Source of the DNA: Mesodorylaimus sp. YZB2_4
Taxonomy: Eukaryota > Nematoda > Enoplea > Dorylaimida > Dorylaimidae
Assembly: GCA_030248295.1 (NCBI GenBank)
Contig: JASANH010000997.1
Location: 62,001-126,000 of the forward strand
Direction: 5' to 3'
Length of the DNA: 64,000 nt
Shown here: positions 1 to 9,500 of the stretch, in pieces
How the letters are laid out: each line of letters begins with the position of its first letter
How positions within the stretch are numbered: position 1 is the stretch's first letter
Made by a program: the position numbers and the translations under genes
Notes under the pieces: model-generated
Database searches by the model: none
What the model saw: only the letters and a program-made list of their open reading frames with translations
What the model was told of the DNA's origin: nothing

Positions 1-1006
1 TAGGTGCTGCGCACCCTGGATCTGTAAACTGTTTAATAGAGTACAGGCACTTATCACTGCAGCGAGGTATTTGGTTGTTAAGGACCACAAATTCGAAATG
101 GATTTCCCAACTCCACGAGTCTATGTTCTATGTAACTTTTTCTACATTTATTTATCGTTGTCTTGGTGGGAGTTGCCATTTGTTTTTGTCTTGTGCATTT
201 TATTCGCGACATGTACTGTAGACCTGAGTGCATGTTACGAGAAGTAAAGACGGGAAGTTCTCGCATGTCCGAGATACGCAGTAACAACAAAAAATCTTAA
301 AGATCCTTTTGGCTAGCGTGAATCAAAAACTGATATGAGTTTTAATATAAGGAGCGTGGCGAGGAGATGCCTAGGGGTGTGTTCCCGCAAAAAAAGAGCG
401 GCCTCTGCTCAATCAAACGTCAGACATAACATCGAAGCATGCGAAACTATAAAATCATGATCTAAAATATTTATTTGTGTTTGATTATTGGTACATTTCG
501 TATAAAAAAGAGAGCGATTTACGAGTCTATATCTTTATCAAAATGATCTCTAAAAGTAAGGGTTTAAGTGCGAGCTGGCGGACCATCAATCAGCACAGAT
601 GTAAAGTAGCCTTTGAAGAGGTGATAAGCGTAGGCTGCCAATTTGGTGCGATCACTGGTAAGAACAGTGGTCATCTGAAACTTTCTATATTTGCATAGTG
701 TGCTATGTATGCTTGACGCAAGGAATGGACCAAAATATCAAAGGTGATCGCTGAAAGAGAAGGACCACGGAAAACTAGACTGCTGTACTAAACTGAGGCA
801 AAAGCGAAACGCGAGCATTAACTGAATTTGTTTTATGAATCCCTAATTTTTCGACTTATCTAACTCATCAAAACATTTCAAATGACCACTGAACTGACCA
901 GTGGCAGCGCCGAATTATCAGCCAGACTCTTCAAGTGCTACATTTCATCTGCGCTGATGTGTATTCTATCAATACATTTGAAACCATACCAGCCTTGTGC
1001 GAGCTA
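1..1006. other. Left-edge non-coding region
   Basis: I see no gene here. The open frames are short, lack splice context and resemble no family I know. The part nearest position 1006 should include the 3' UTR of the leftward-transcribed MFS gene. No clear repeat or RNA gene was recognised. Confidence 0.5.
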
Positions 1007-2173
1007 TCACATAAACAAATAAACCAGTGAAGCCGCAGCAACAGCTCCAAGGATTTGAACATATCCAAAAGAAGCGAACCCGAATTGAATAAGCATATAT
1101 CCAGCCAAAGTTGGTCCGATGACTCGTGTCAAGGCGTCCATTGCCCAAGCTAAGCCCAGCACTAAAGCGTGGTCTGATTCTTCAACACTGGATGTCAACA
1201 TGCTGTCGGTAGACGATCCCACCAACGCCATACCAATGGCCAGAGCGGTCATCACAGCAAAGAAATGGTAATAGCTACTTGCTAAGGCGAGTCCAAGTCC
1301 CGTTAATGTGAAGGCAAATATACCACCGTATAAGAGACCGCGATCAGCAGAATGTTTCTTCAGAAATGAGATGCCCCCGGCGTTCATGGCTGTCATGCAC
1401 AGACCGATATAAATGGTCAAAATGGCATTCGAACCAGGTTCAGTGCCAAATTCATTTATCAAATAAATACCAAAAATTGCGAGCATGATGTTTGCAGGGG
1501 TCAGGCTAAGCGTTTTGGTCAGCAGGATTGTCAAGACCTTTGTTGATGATAGCAAGCGCATATAGCCATGCAGACCTTGAGAATTAGTCCCACTGGATGT
1601 CTTCTCCGCACTAGGTGGGCTAACTTTTATGAATGATGGTCCGACGAACGCTGTAACTGCGCACATAGCACTAGCAACGAATACTGGTACACGCATACCG
1701 AATAAACGAGCCGATGCTCCACCCAAAGCTGAACCGAGAATAAATCCGATTCCGAATGTGGCTCCTAATTTTCCAAAAGCTGCTGTACGTTCTTCTGGTT
1801 TTGTTGATGCAGCGATAGCTGTTTGGGCCGCCACAGCGCCATGCCCAAAAGCAGCTGCTAGTCTAGATACTAAAAGAAGGCCAAAGCCATTTGAGACGGC
1901 TGCGAGGAAGTATGAGGCGGAGGAGGACAAGAAAGCCACTGTGACGGCGAATTTCAAATGGCTTCCAGCCCATCGACTGAAGAATGGACTGGTTGCCAGT
2001 TGACCCATGGCTACTGCCGTATTCAAGTAGCCAATACGCACATCATCGACGCCCAGACTTTTCGCGATGTACGATATCAAGGTCACCTCCACAGCGAAAG
2101 AGGTCCATTGAATGACCGAGAGAGCGAAAGCAGCTCGAATTGTCGTTCTCTGTCGTTGTGTAACTTCGTCCAT
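1007..2173 (-). CDS. Single-exon MFS transporter, SLC22A18/MFSD9-10-like
   Basis: Uninterrupted 388-aa reading frame from ATG (MDEVTQRQ) to TGA. The protein is hydrophobic throughout, with about 11-12 membrane segments. Around residues 125-155 it has the Gly-rich pattern KLGATFGIGFILGSALGG, which resembles TM5 of tetracycline-resistance/SLC22A18-type major facilitator proteins. A small-residue-rich helix (SRLAAAFGHGAVAAQTAIA) precedes it. Family knowledge predicts a proton-coupled or uniport carrier of small organic molecules at the plasma or an organelle membrane; the substrate cannot be read from sequence. It is intronless while nearly all neighbours are intron-rich, so a retroposed origin is possible. 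It faces the TMEM179-like gene head to head across about 960 bp. MFS membership is secure, the subfamily less so. Confidence 0.85.
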   Translation of the reverse strand: MDEVTQRQRTTIRAAFALSVIQWTSFAVEVTLISYIAKSLGVDDVRIGYLNTAVAMGQLATSPFFSRWAGSHLKFAVTVAFLSSSASYFLAAVSNGFGLLLVSRLAAAFGHGAVAAQTAIAASTKPEERTAAFGKLGATFGIGFILGSALGGASARLFGMRVPVFVASAMCAVTAFVGPSFIKVSPPSAEKTSSGTNSQGLHGYMRLLSSTKVLTILLTKTLSLTPANIMLAIFGIYLINEFGTEPGSNAILTIYIGLCMTAMNAGGISFLKKHSADRGLLYGGIFAFTLTGLGLALASSYYHFFAVMTALAIGMALVGSSTDSMLTSSVEESDHALVLGLAWAMDALTRVIGPTLAGYMLIQFGFASFGYVQILGAVAAASLVYLFM

Positions 2174-3129
2174 CGTCGACTAGTGTGTCCTGCGCTGCTA
2201 AATAGCACCAACTGTTTGGCAGGATGAGTTCTATAGGCAGAACAGAATTGACTAGGAGCTGCGCAGCGAGAGAGCGTAATATGCAGCTCAAAACGAGTTT
2301 CGCCAGCTGCGCTCGCGTTTTGAGGTACACAGTATCGATTTAGTAACTGAAATTTTCTTGCACTCAGCAAACTCTGCACCCACACGTACTCGGGTATATT
2401 GTGACAGAGACGAGCGATAAGACTGCGGTCGCAACTCACGACAGTTTCAACCTATGAGTTGTTCAAATGCCATGTTTACCGTGCCAGCGCCATCATGGAA
2501 GGTAAGATGGAGTGGATTAGGTTTATCACGACTCGGCAGGCCTCCCCTGACAGAAAGCAAGAAAATAAGACAGCTGACGTGAGTTCTTCCATGCAAGGAA
2601 AACGTTTCGTCAGCTCGGCGTTCAGTTTCATTATTGCAGTCTTGAATTATTCAGATAGCACTGTACCCAAGGGCTGCTGCTTCATTTGCACCGTTCCGTA
2701 TTCCTGACTCGTCACGCTGCATAGTTACCTGCTAAGCGGGCACCAGCGCTTCCCCAGGTTTCAACGGCCTCTGGTAGAGCTAACGGGCTTCAGAAAGGAT
2801 ATCTCCCGTTTCCGGCCTGAAAAAAGCTACGTCGGCTCGATCGGTTAGAACCAGCAATAGGTCTCTCTATCTGCACCAACTGTCGCCCTCACCCGTTTCG
2901 CATACAGTGCCTAGCGTTGCCGTGACGAAGAATAGATCGGTTGGCCAGGTCGCATGAGAGCGTACACGGCGCCATATACTTGACTGACGTCCAACCAGCA
3001 TAAGAGGAGAGGAAAAATCGTTACTAAAAACCATTTTCTCTCATAGAATAGTCTACGCCGAGTTAGTGGGCGGCAGTGGCTGAGATGCTGTGCGAACTAC
3101 TTGGAGCAACTTAGCTGCTCAGAGATCGT
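2174..3129. promoter_or_regulatory. Divergent intergenic region between MFS and TMEM179-like genes
   Basis: The 956-bp spacer between two start codons pointing away from each other must hold the 5' UTRs and promoters of both genes. No TATA box or clear element was identified. The open frames in it are short and unconvincing. Confidence 0.5.
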
Positions 3130-6101
3130 ATGAGCCGATTGTCCGAAAGAAGTCGTCTACTCCTCAACATGCCCTTGTCCCGATCAAAGGATAATCTGAG
3201 CCGATGTCAGGACGACATGGCTGAAAGTTCATTTCGACGGGTCTCTGGATACCAAAATGGTCAAATTGTGGCCTTGACTTCGGCTTTTGTTTTTTCAACT
3301 GCCGCTTGTTTGACCCTAAGCTATGTCAATTTCGTATTGAACCCTGACTGTCTACTGTTTTCAAAATGGTCAGGTGGAAGTGAGACGGGGGCTATACATC
3401 AACCTGAAAGTCGCAAATGGGCCAAATATTCGTCAACGAATTCGCCGTCACTCAATGAGTCGTCAGTGGTCACATCGGCGTCGGCTGTGGATTTTGGCCG
3501 TGGGTGGCTTCTTGGCGAGTACGATGCTCACAAGTCTGTGCTAGATTTGAACCTGCTAGACACCAAATGGGGGCGAAAAAGGCATTGTTATCTAACTCAA
3601 TATGGATTTGCCGCAGCGGCAGTGGCGTCGTTTATCTTATGCTGGTTTTTCGTTTTCTTTCGGCCCGCCAGAGAGGCATACTTTTTAAAGTGAGTGATTC
3701 GCATTCTTCGCTTTGGGAAACAGGAAGCCACCACACTGACTGATCGATTCCTCGTCTCTATTTCAGGAAAAAGACAGCTGCTTCGAAACTAGTTATTCCA
3801 GCAATTATTTTCTGCGTGGCTTTCGTCGTGTGTGTATTCGTAGCCACTGTAACTTTGCAAATGGGAGTTGCTTCCTGGTGTGAAAGTGTTACAGAGACAC
3901 TGACCAGGTAGGTGCAGGACTATAGTGACTTCTGACCGATCTTTTTTAAACGTAGCTCGTAGATTGAACAGATAGGGCCCGGAGAAGCAACTGTTCTCTC
4001 GTCAAGCGCACCATAGGCTGCAATTTACTATGCTAAACTTCGCAACTGAATCGATTCAAAGCGCGCACCAGTAAAAGAAAAAATTCCAATATCAGTCGCG
4101 CCACATCACTCGAATATCACTTGCGAAAGTGAGCTTCCATGCCTTGTATGCCGGTCAATTCTCGAAACCCAGCGGCAGTTATCTGGAATGGCAGCTGCGA
4201 GTACGAACTGAACAACGATTTGGCGGCGAGGTACTTCAGAGAAGGCACACGAAACTCGGCCCGGTAAAAGATACCATCTTGCGAGCAGTCGATGCACTCA
4301 CGATCGTTCAAAACCACCGGATAGTAGCACTTATCCTTCTCGTCAATCGGGGGCGGATGTTTCATGTGCCAGTCTAACAACGGATTTTCTTTCCTCGTCT
4401 TCTCCAAACTGGGAAAGTATGAATAGTTTTTCTTTTCTGCATCGTAGATCATCACAGGACCATCATCGCCGTGACCGACTGCGTGAATGCCGTATCCATT
4501 CTTTGCCCGAATCGGTGTCAGCGTAGGACTCGAGAACAAATCAATTCCTCCAAAGGATCCAAATATGATTCCATTGCTGTTAACCATCCGCGCATTTTCA
4601 CCCAAGTCAAAGACTGAGCATGTGAGCTTTGCTCGATGCTTCCAAACTAATTCGTTGCCAAGCTGCATGACTCGGAGCGAATCAGCATAAAGAACTTGAA
4701 CCCGCCAACCGATGACTCTCCCGTTGCCGTCGCCCACTCGCCGTATGGACGGAGCTGATACAAAGACTGGAGATCGCCCTCCCGTTTTTTGCAACTTGTA
4801 CCTCGATTCTAGCCCGCATTGCACATCGTAGAGGTAGAACCACGACTGGCAGGCTATCAGAATGATGCCAGCATTTTGAAAGCATTTGACATCGTCGAGG
4901 TCGTAATGTAGTGAAAATGGATACCAGTTTGGAGCAGACCAGTTCCACATGTGCTCGAATTCATAAACCTTCTTCTGTCCGCCCCCGAGCATCGATACTT
5001 GCCAGATTGTGATCGTCTCCGACTCGCAGTAAAGGCTGTGAATAAAACGAGGACGCCGACTCTCGACCACGTACACATCGGCTGTGTTATCAGGCCAAAA
5101 TGGGTCGTCGAACCGATTGATGTCAGTTTCATTCACGACTGGGCAGAACTGCCGAGCCCGATATCCTCTATCAGACGAACGTGTAGCAGCCACTATTTCC
5201 CAACCGCTCGACGTTTTCGCACCTTTCTTGGGAGGCAGGTCGAACATAGTCGAAGTCATCTCCTCGATGCTGTCCAGAATGAGTCCCATTTGGTCGACGT
5301 AGAAGCCGTGAAGTTCCTGTTGACTGCGATATCGCGAGAGGAAGCCCAACGTGATGCCGAACCACACTGACTCCAGCGTGTATTCCAAAATCAGTGCGTA
5401 AAACTGCACGAATCTGATTACCACCAGAATTACACTGAAGAGCAGAACGAGCAAGTAACGCAGGAGGGCCATGGCTAGAGCGCGCTCAACCGCTTCGCCA
5501 AACTGACAGTTGTGACACCAGCCTAATACCAGAAGACACGTGTGGACAGCTTTGCCACCAACACGCATGCTTTACACTTTCCATGCCATACCAACCACTC
5601 TGTGACTACCTTATGATGAGCACTCATTACTCTTGAATCCATGAGGGCCCACCTGCCCAGCAACGGTATGTCAGCAGTGACCTTCTCCGCGTTGTCGTAT
5701 TTTCTGTCGCAAACGCGCTAAATACTAACAGAGTGTCAGAAGAATATATACGTACTACATACTGTAGTTTACTCAATTAATTGCAAACTTTTAGGTGCTC
5801 TGCCATCCGAAACTACGGTGTGACCTATGCAGGAAAGACGACTTATATCGATTTCTTTTCCGTCCTAATTGCAGGAACCGTAAGTGGAGTGACAGGATTA
5901 CTGTAGTCCCATAGCCAGATGATTCTGATGAGGATACCATTGCAGGTATTGTCGTGGATAGCGGCACTTATATGGTCAATAAATCTGACCATTCTGGCCA
6001 AGCGATTGTATCACCACGTTGACTTTCCTGCGTACTTTTTCCGACCTTCTTCGGGCAATCAACACGAGAACGTTGTGCAATCAGAGACCGATTCGGACTG
6101 A
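3130..6101 (+). CDS. TMEM179-like four-pass membrane protein
   Basis: Four exons: 3130-3689, 3767-3907, 5795-5879 and 5946-6101, giving 313 aa; phases match at every junction. Four membrane helices are visible: one after GQIVALTSAF (about residue 50), one after HCYLTQYGF, a third starting KLVIPAIIF, and the last VLSWIAALIWSINLTILAK. CLLFSKW after TM1 and the Trp-Cys in the extracellular TM3-TM4 loop (VASWCESVTETLTRC) resemble the TMEM179 family, whose function is poorly known although vertebrate members are brain-enriched. Here the luminal loop after TM1 is longer. Intron 2 is 1.9 kb and contains an antisense gene at 4117-5568; the other introns are only 66-76 bp. The tail is hydrophilic and acidic (SETDSD). 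The exon model is strong; the family call is good but from memory. Confidence 0.82.
4117..5568 (-). CDS. Nested intronless gene: single-pass membrane protein, family unknown
   Basis: A 483-aa uninterrupted frame on the strand opposite the TMEM179-like gene, wholly inside that gene's second intron. After a short basic/Cys-containing N-terminus there is one long hydrophobic segment at about residues 33-60 (MALLRYLLVLLFSVILVVIR), likely a signal anchor; Met-32 is an alternative start. The remaining ~400 residues are rich in Trp, Tyr, Gly and beta-prone stretches (such as GIILIACQSWFYLYDVQCG) with scattered cysteines, a composition seen in beta-propeller or other all-beta luminal domains. I do not recognise the family and assign no function. 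Length, codon-like composition and lack of stops argue it is a real gene. Lack of introns suggests retroposition or a recent insertion. Confidence 0.72.
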   Translation of the reverse strand: MRVGGKAVHTCLLVLGWCHNCQFGEAVERALAMALLRYLLVLLFSVILVVIRFVQFYALILEYTLESVWFGITLGFLSRYRSQQELHGFYVDQMGLILDSIEEMTSTMFDLPPKKGAKTSSGWEIVAATRSSDRGYRARQFCPVVNETDINRFDDPFWPDNTADVYVVESRRPRFIHSLYCESETITIWQVSMLGGGQKKVYEFEHMWNWSAPNWYPFSLHYDLDDVKCFQNAGIILIACQSWFYLYDVQCGLESRYKLQKTGGRSPVFVSAPSIRRVGDGNGRVIGWRVQVLYADSLRVMQLGNELVWKHRAKLTCSVFDLGENARMVNSNGIIFGSFGGIDLFSSPTLTPIRAKNGYGIHAVGHGDDGPVMIYDAEKKNYSYFPSLEKTRKENPLLDWHMKHPPPIDEKDKCYYPVVLNDRECIDCSQDGIFYRAEFRVPSLKYLAAKSLFSSYSQLPFQITAAGFRELTGIQGMEAHFRK

Positions 6102-6580
6102 ATTGACCATTCGAATGTTAGTATCCTGATGGGTTCACTTTCGTCGGAATTCAACACTTATCCAGTAATTTGGCGGGAAGCGGAAATGGACCTCTTTGAG
6201 GCGGACCAAACAGCTGGTGATTTCAATCCTCTGATTGTTTACCCGTAAAGTTATCTAACCTGTTTGAGCAAAGTGTTCTCCTGCTGCATCATTCCTAAAA
6301 CATTTCATGTAAATTTCATGATACACTTAACCATGCGCACAAAAAAGAAAGCTGTCAAAGTAGTCCAGCATTCCACAGTCCACACGCGTACTGCATACTG
6401 TACTGCAACAACATAGCCGCCGGGTAGCGTTGATAAAGTACGGGTTTAGACACGTAAGGTTGGAATGTGGATCACAAAGACGGAAAATTGGTCCGACTAG
6501 GTGACTGCTTTGTACAATCATCGCACTGTCGCCAATCGCCGTTTTTTCCTTGTCCTCTCTGGGGCAGCTAAAACGGTGGA
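6102..6580. other. Convergent 3' intergenic region
   Basis: Tail-to-tail spacer between the TMEM179-like gene (+) and the thrombospondin-repeat gene (-), presumably holding both 3' UTRs. No coding feature was seen. It contains a TACTGTA motif near 6394, and another (TACAGTA) lies just inside the neighbouring coding end near 6595. Confidence 0.5.
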
Positions 6581-9500
6581 CTATGTGTGCGTATACAGTA
6601 GATTAATGTCAAAGAAGTGCCCACTTTTATCCTCTTCTGGATTAGCTTCAACCAGAGATCCCACTTTCTGCTTCCACTGCTTTGGGGGATCGTCGTGACG
6701 TAGCCGCCCTGAATAAGCAGGCGATGGGGCAGCATTATATGGCGCAGGCGCGGGCACACCGTAAGCTGGAGCTTGTGTAGCTACCGCGCCAGGCGGTGCA
6801 GTGTAGGCCACTGGTTGTACAACACCGTCCATACGGATGGTCTCGATTGGTGGCAAAGCCTTATATGGAAAACCCTCATTTGAGGGCGGATTTTGACAGC
6901 CCGGAGAGCCGTAAGAACCACTTCCGCATCCTGAAGGAGCACTTCCACCGCATCCGCCACCGCTGCAGCCACCACCGCCGTAACCAGCTGGGGATGGTGC
7001 AGGAGCTACGATGGGTGGCAATACAGGACCACAACCTCCGGCGCCACATCCACCAGATATTCCACCTTGCAAAGCGCATCCACCTCCACTGCATCCGCCC
7101 CCTCCGTAACTAGGTGGCGCAGGAGGCGGTGGAGGACCCGGAGCAGGATATCCACCCGCTAGTGCTCCACAACCACCACTTCCACATCCACTGGGTGATC
7201 CGCCTTGCAAAGCGCAGCCTCCTCCGCTACATCCACCTCCACCGTAACTGGGTTGGGGAGGAGGAGCCGGGTATCCCCCTGCTGGAGTTCCGCAGCCACC
7301 GACGCCACATCCGCCACCAACTGAATATCCTTTAGCACCTCCAGGCTGGATCATAATTGGACCGCCAGATCCAGTCAGAATGCAGTTGCCTCCTGTACAT
7401 CCGCCGCTGTCCCCGATACTATTGCCACCACCTTGGAGAATACATCCGCCGCCTGAACAGCCACTCGGACCAGCATAGCCTAGTGAACATAAAGACGGTT
7501 GGGTGTACTGTGAACTTGAAAGACGGTTGGGCGTACTGTAAACATAATGACTGAAAGTCGAGTATGTTTTTGCCATCTGCGTTACTGTGAGCTTGGGGTG
7601 CTTTGATGCGTCTGTCAAAATCGACTTACTTGAAGGAGGGTTTGGCGGCGAATATCCTGAAGCAGGTTGACCGCAACCGCTGCCAGAGCATCCTCCAACT
7701 ACTGGAGGAAGGATTGGACCACAGGTTCCTCCCAGGCAGCCACCAACCGGACCGCCTTGCAGGACGCAGCCGCCGCCTGAGCATCCGCTAGGTTGCCCAT
7801 ATGGAGCTGGTGGTGAAGGAGGTGCAGGGGCTGGGTAACCACCAGGGGAGCCACAACCGCCAGCGCCGCATCCACCCGCTGATCCTCCTTTAAGGCCGCA
7901 CTGGCCACCAGGACAAGCACTCCCGCTGCCAGGAGGCACGGGAGGATAAGGAAATGGGGGTTGTACTAGGACAGGACCTCCACCGAGAGCTGGTGCGCCA
8001 CAAGCCCCACCTGCGCATCCTGCGAAAGAAGGGCCACCTTGTAAGACACATCCACTTCCAGTGCACCCACCACCACCGCCACCATAACCGCCGCCACCTC
8101 CGCCGCTGCAACCTGTGGGTCCACAACCGATTTGGACTCCACATGGTGCTCCTGAACAGGGCTGTAATTCGTACGAGTTACCATCGCATCCTTCAGTCAG
8201 GTAGGCAGTACTATAATCACAGGCGCGAGTACGAGCTCGTTTCCCGCAAGTGCACGGGCCCCATGGTCCCCAATTTCCCCAAGTTGCCTGATCAAAGCCA
8301 GTAGGAATACTTGGGCGTCGAGGTCGTGGCGGTTGCCCGCCACGGCCTCCTGCGTATGGATTTGAAGCTGCTGGTGGTCCAACCTCGGGTTCCTCTTCGT
8401 CAAACCCACCAGTGTTTCCTGGTTGGTTGAGTATGTACCCAGAAGGACGGACTTTAGGCGGGTGGCCACCACGTGCTCCGCCGTCTGAGGTTTTGCTTGA
8501 AACTGTCGTTGGTTCTGCAGATGTAGTCGCTGATTCAGTAGCAGATTCTTCGCCCGTTTCTTCATCTTGCGGTTTGGCTATTCGAACGTCAGGTTTTTTT
8601 GTAATGCCTAAATTTTCTTCTCTTTAGCTTTCACATATGCTGATGGGCCAAGGGGACAGGTTCTTACCACCAGTTTCTTTAGTCACTTTCGTTTTATCCT
8701 TCCCTTTTGGCTCCTCTGTAGTCGAGTCAGGTTCACCTTTCTTGGGAGTAGTCTTTGGTTTGGGAGTGGTTGAGCCTTCAAAAAAAGCCTTTGGCGTCGG
8801 CTTGGACGTTTTTTCGGTAGATGTAGATGCGGGCTTTTTGGGTCCATCTTGGTCATCTGAAGAAGTTCGCACTGCTGATTAGAGTGAAGCAGACTAGACT
8901 ACGATTTCTCCCAGAGTGGATACCCCAACCAAGTTACTGTATGACCTTGAACCATGCAGACGTAACTAGCGTTATCACAAGACAAAACTCAGTATGCGAA
9001 AGAACCTCTGAGCCTTCCTTCTGACAAATAGCGGACCTCCAGTAGTACTCATACTGCGTGATGCTTTACATTAAAAATTCCACAGGCAACAGCAATACAA
9101 AATCTGTTTTTTTCCAGCATATAGATCAGCACTGTAGATTTTCCTTTCGTCTCGAATTTTGTTGTCGCCGTCAGGAGACCACACCAGCCACTGTCTTTTG
9201 AGCGGGCTGTTTGACCAAGACAGAATGAGGTTCTTCCTCTTCGGCTAGCTGTTTATTGGCGCAGCTCGCAGTAATCAGCAGGACAACCATGAAAGCTAAA
9301 AGAATGCCCAGCAGCACAGCCATGACAAGCGTAGTGTCATGAACAAAGTCCAAAAAGCGTTCACTGCACGACTTTTGGAAAATGAGATCCCTGTCAGCGA
9401 TGTCTTTTTTATTTTCGGCATACTTATTGCAACCAGCGCACGGTTTCTTTTCGCATTTTGGCTTCCTTAAAAAATAAGAAAGATATGCAAAGCAAAAACC

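Noticed and set aside
78..698. Small ORFs near the left edge
   Set aside because: Short, no splice context, no recognisable motif and low-complexity composition typical of chance frames.
7480..7629. In-frame segment inside the Cys-Gly repeat lacking Cys/Gly modules
   Set aside because: It has donor GTAAGT and acceptor CACTAG, is a multiple of three and breaks the repeat pattern, so it is treated as a retained-frame intron.
7954..8304. Open frames on the + strand rich in His/Arg across the thrombospondin/Cys-Gly gene
   Set aside because: They are antisense shadows of the Gly/Cys/Pro-rich minus-strand repeats, where the codon bias keeps other frames open.
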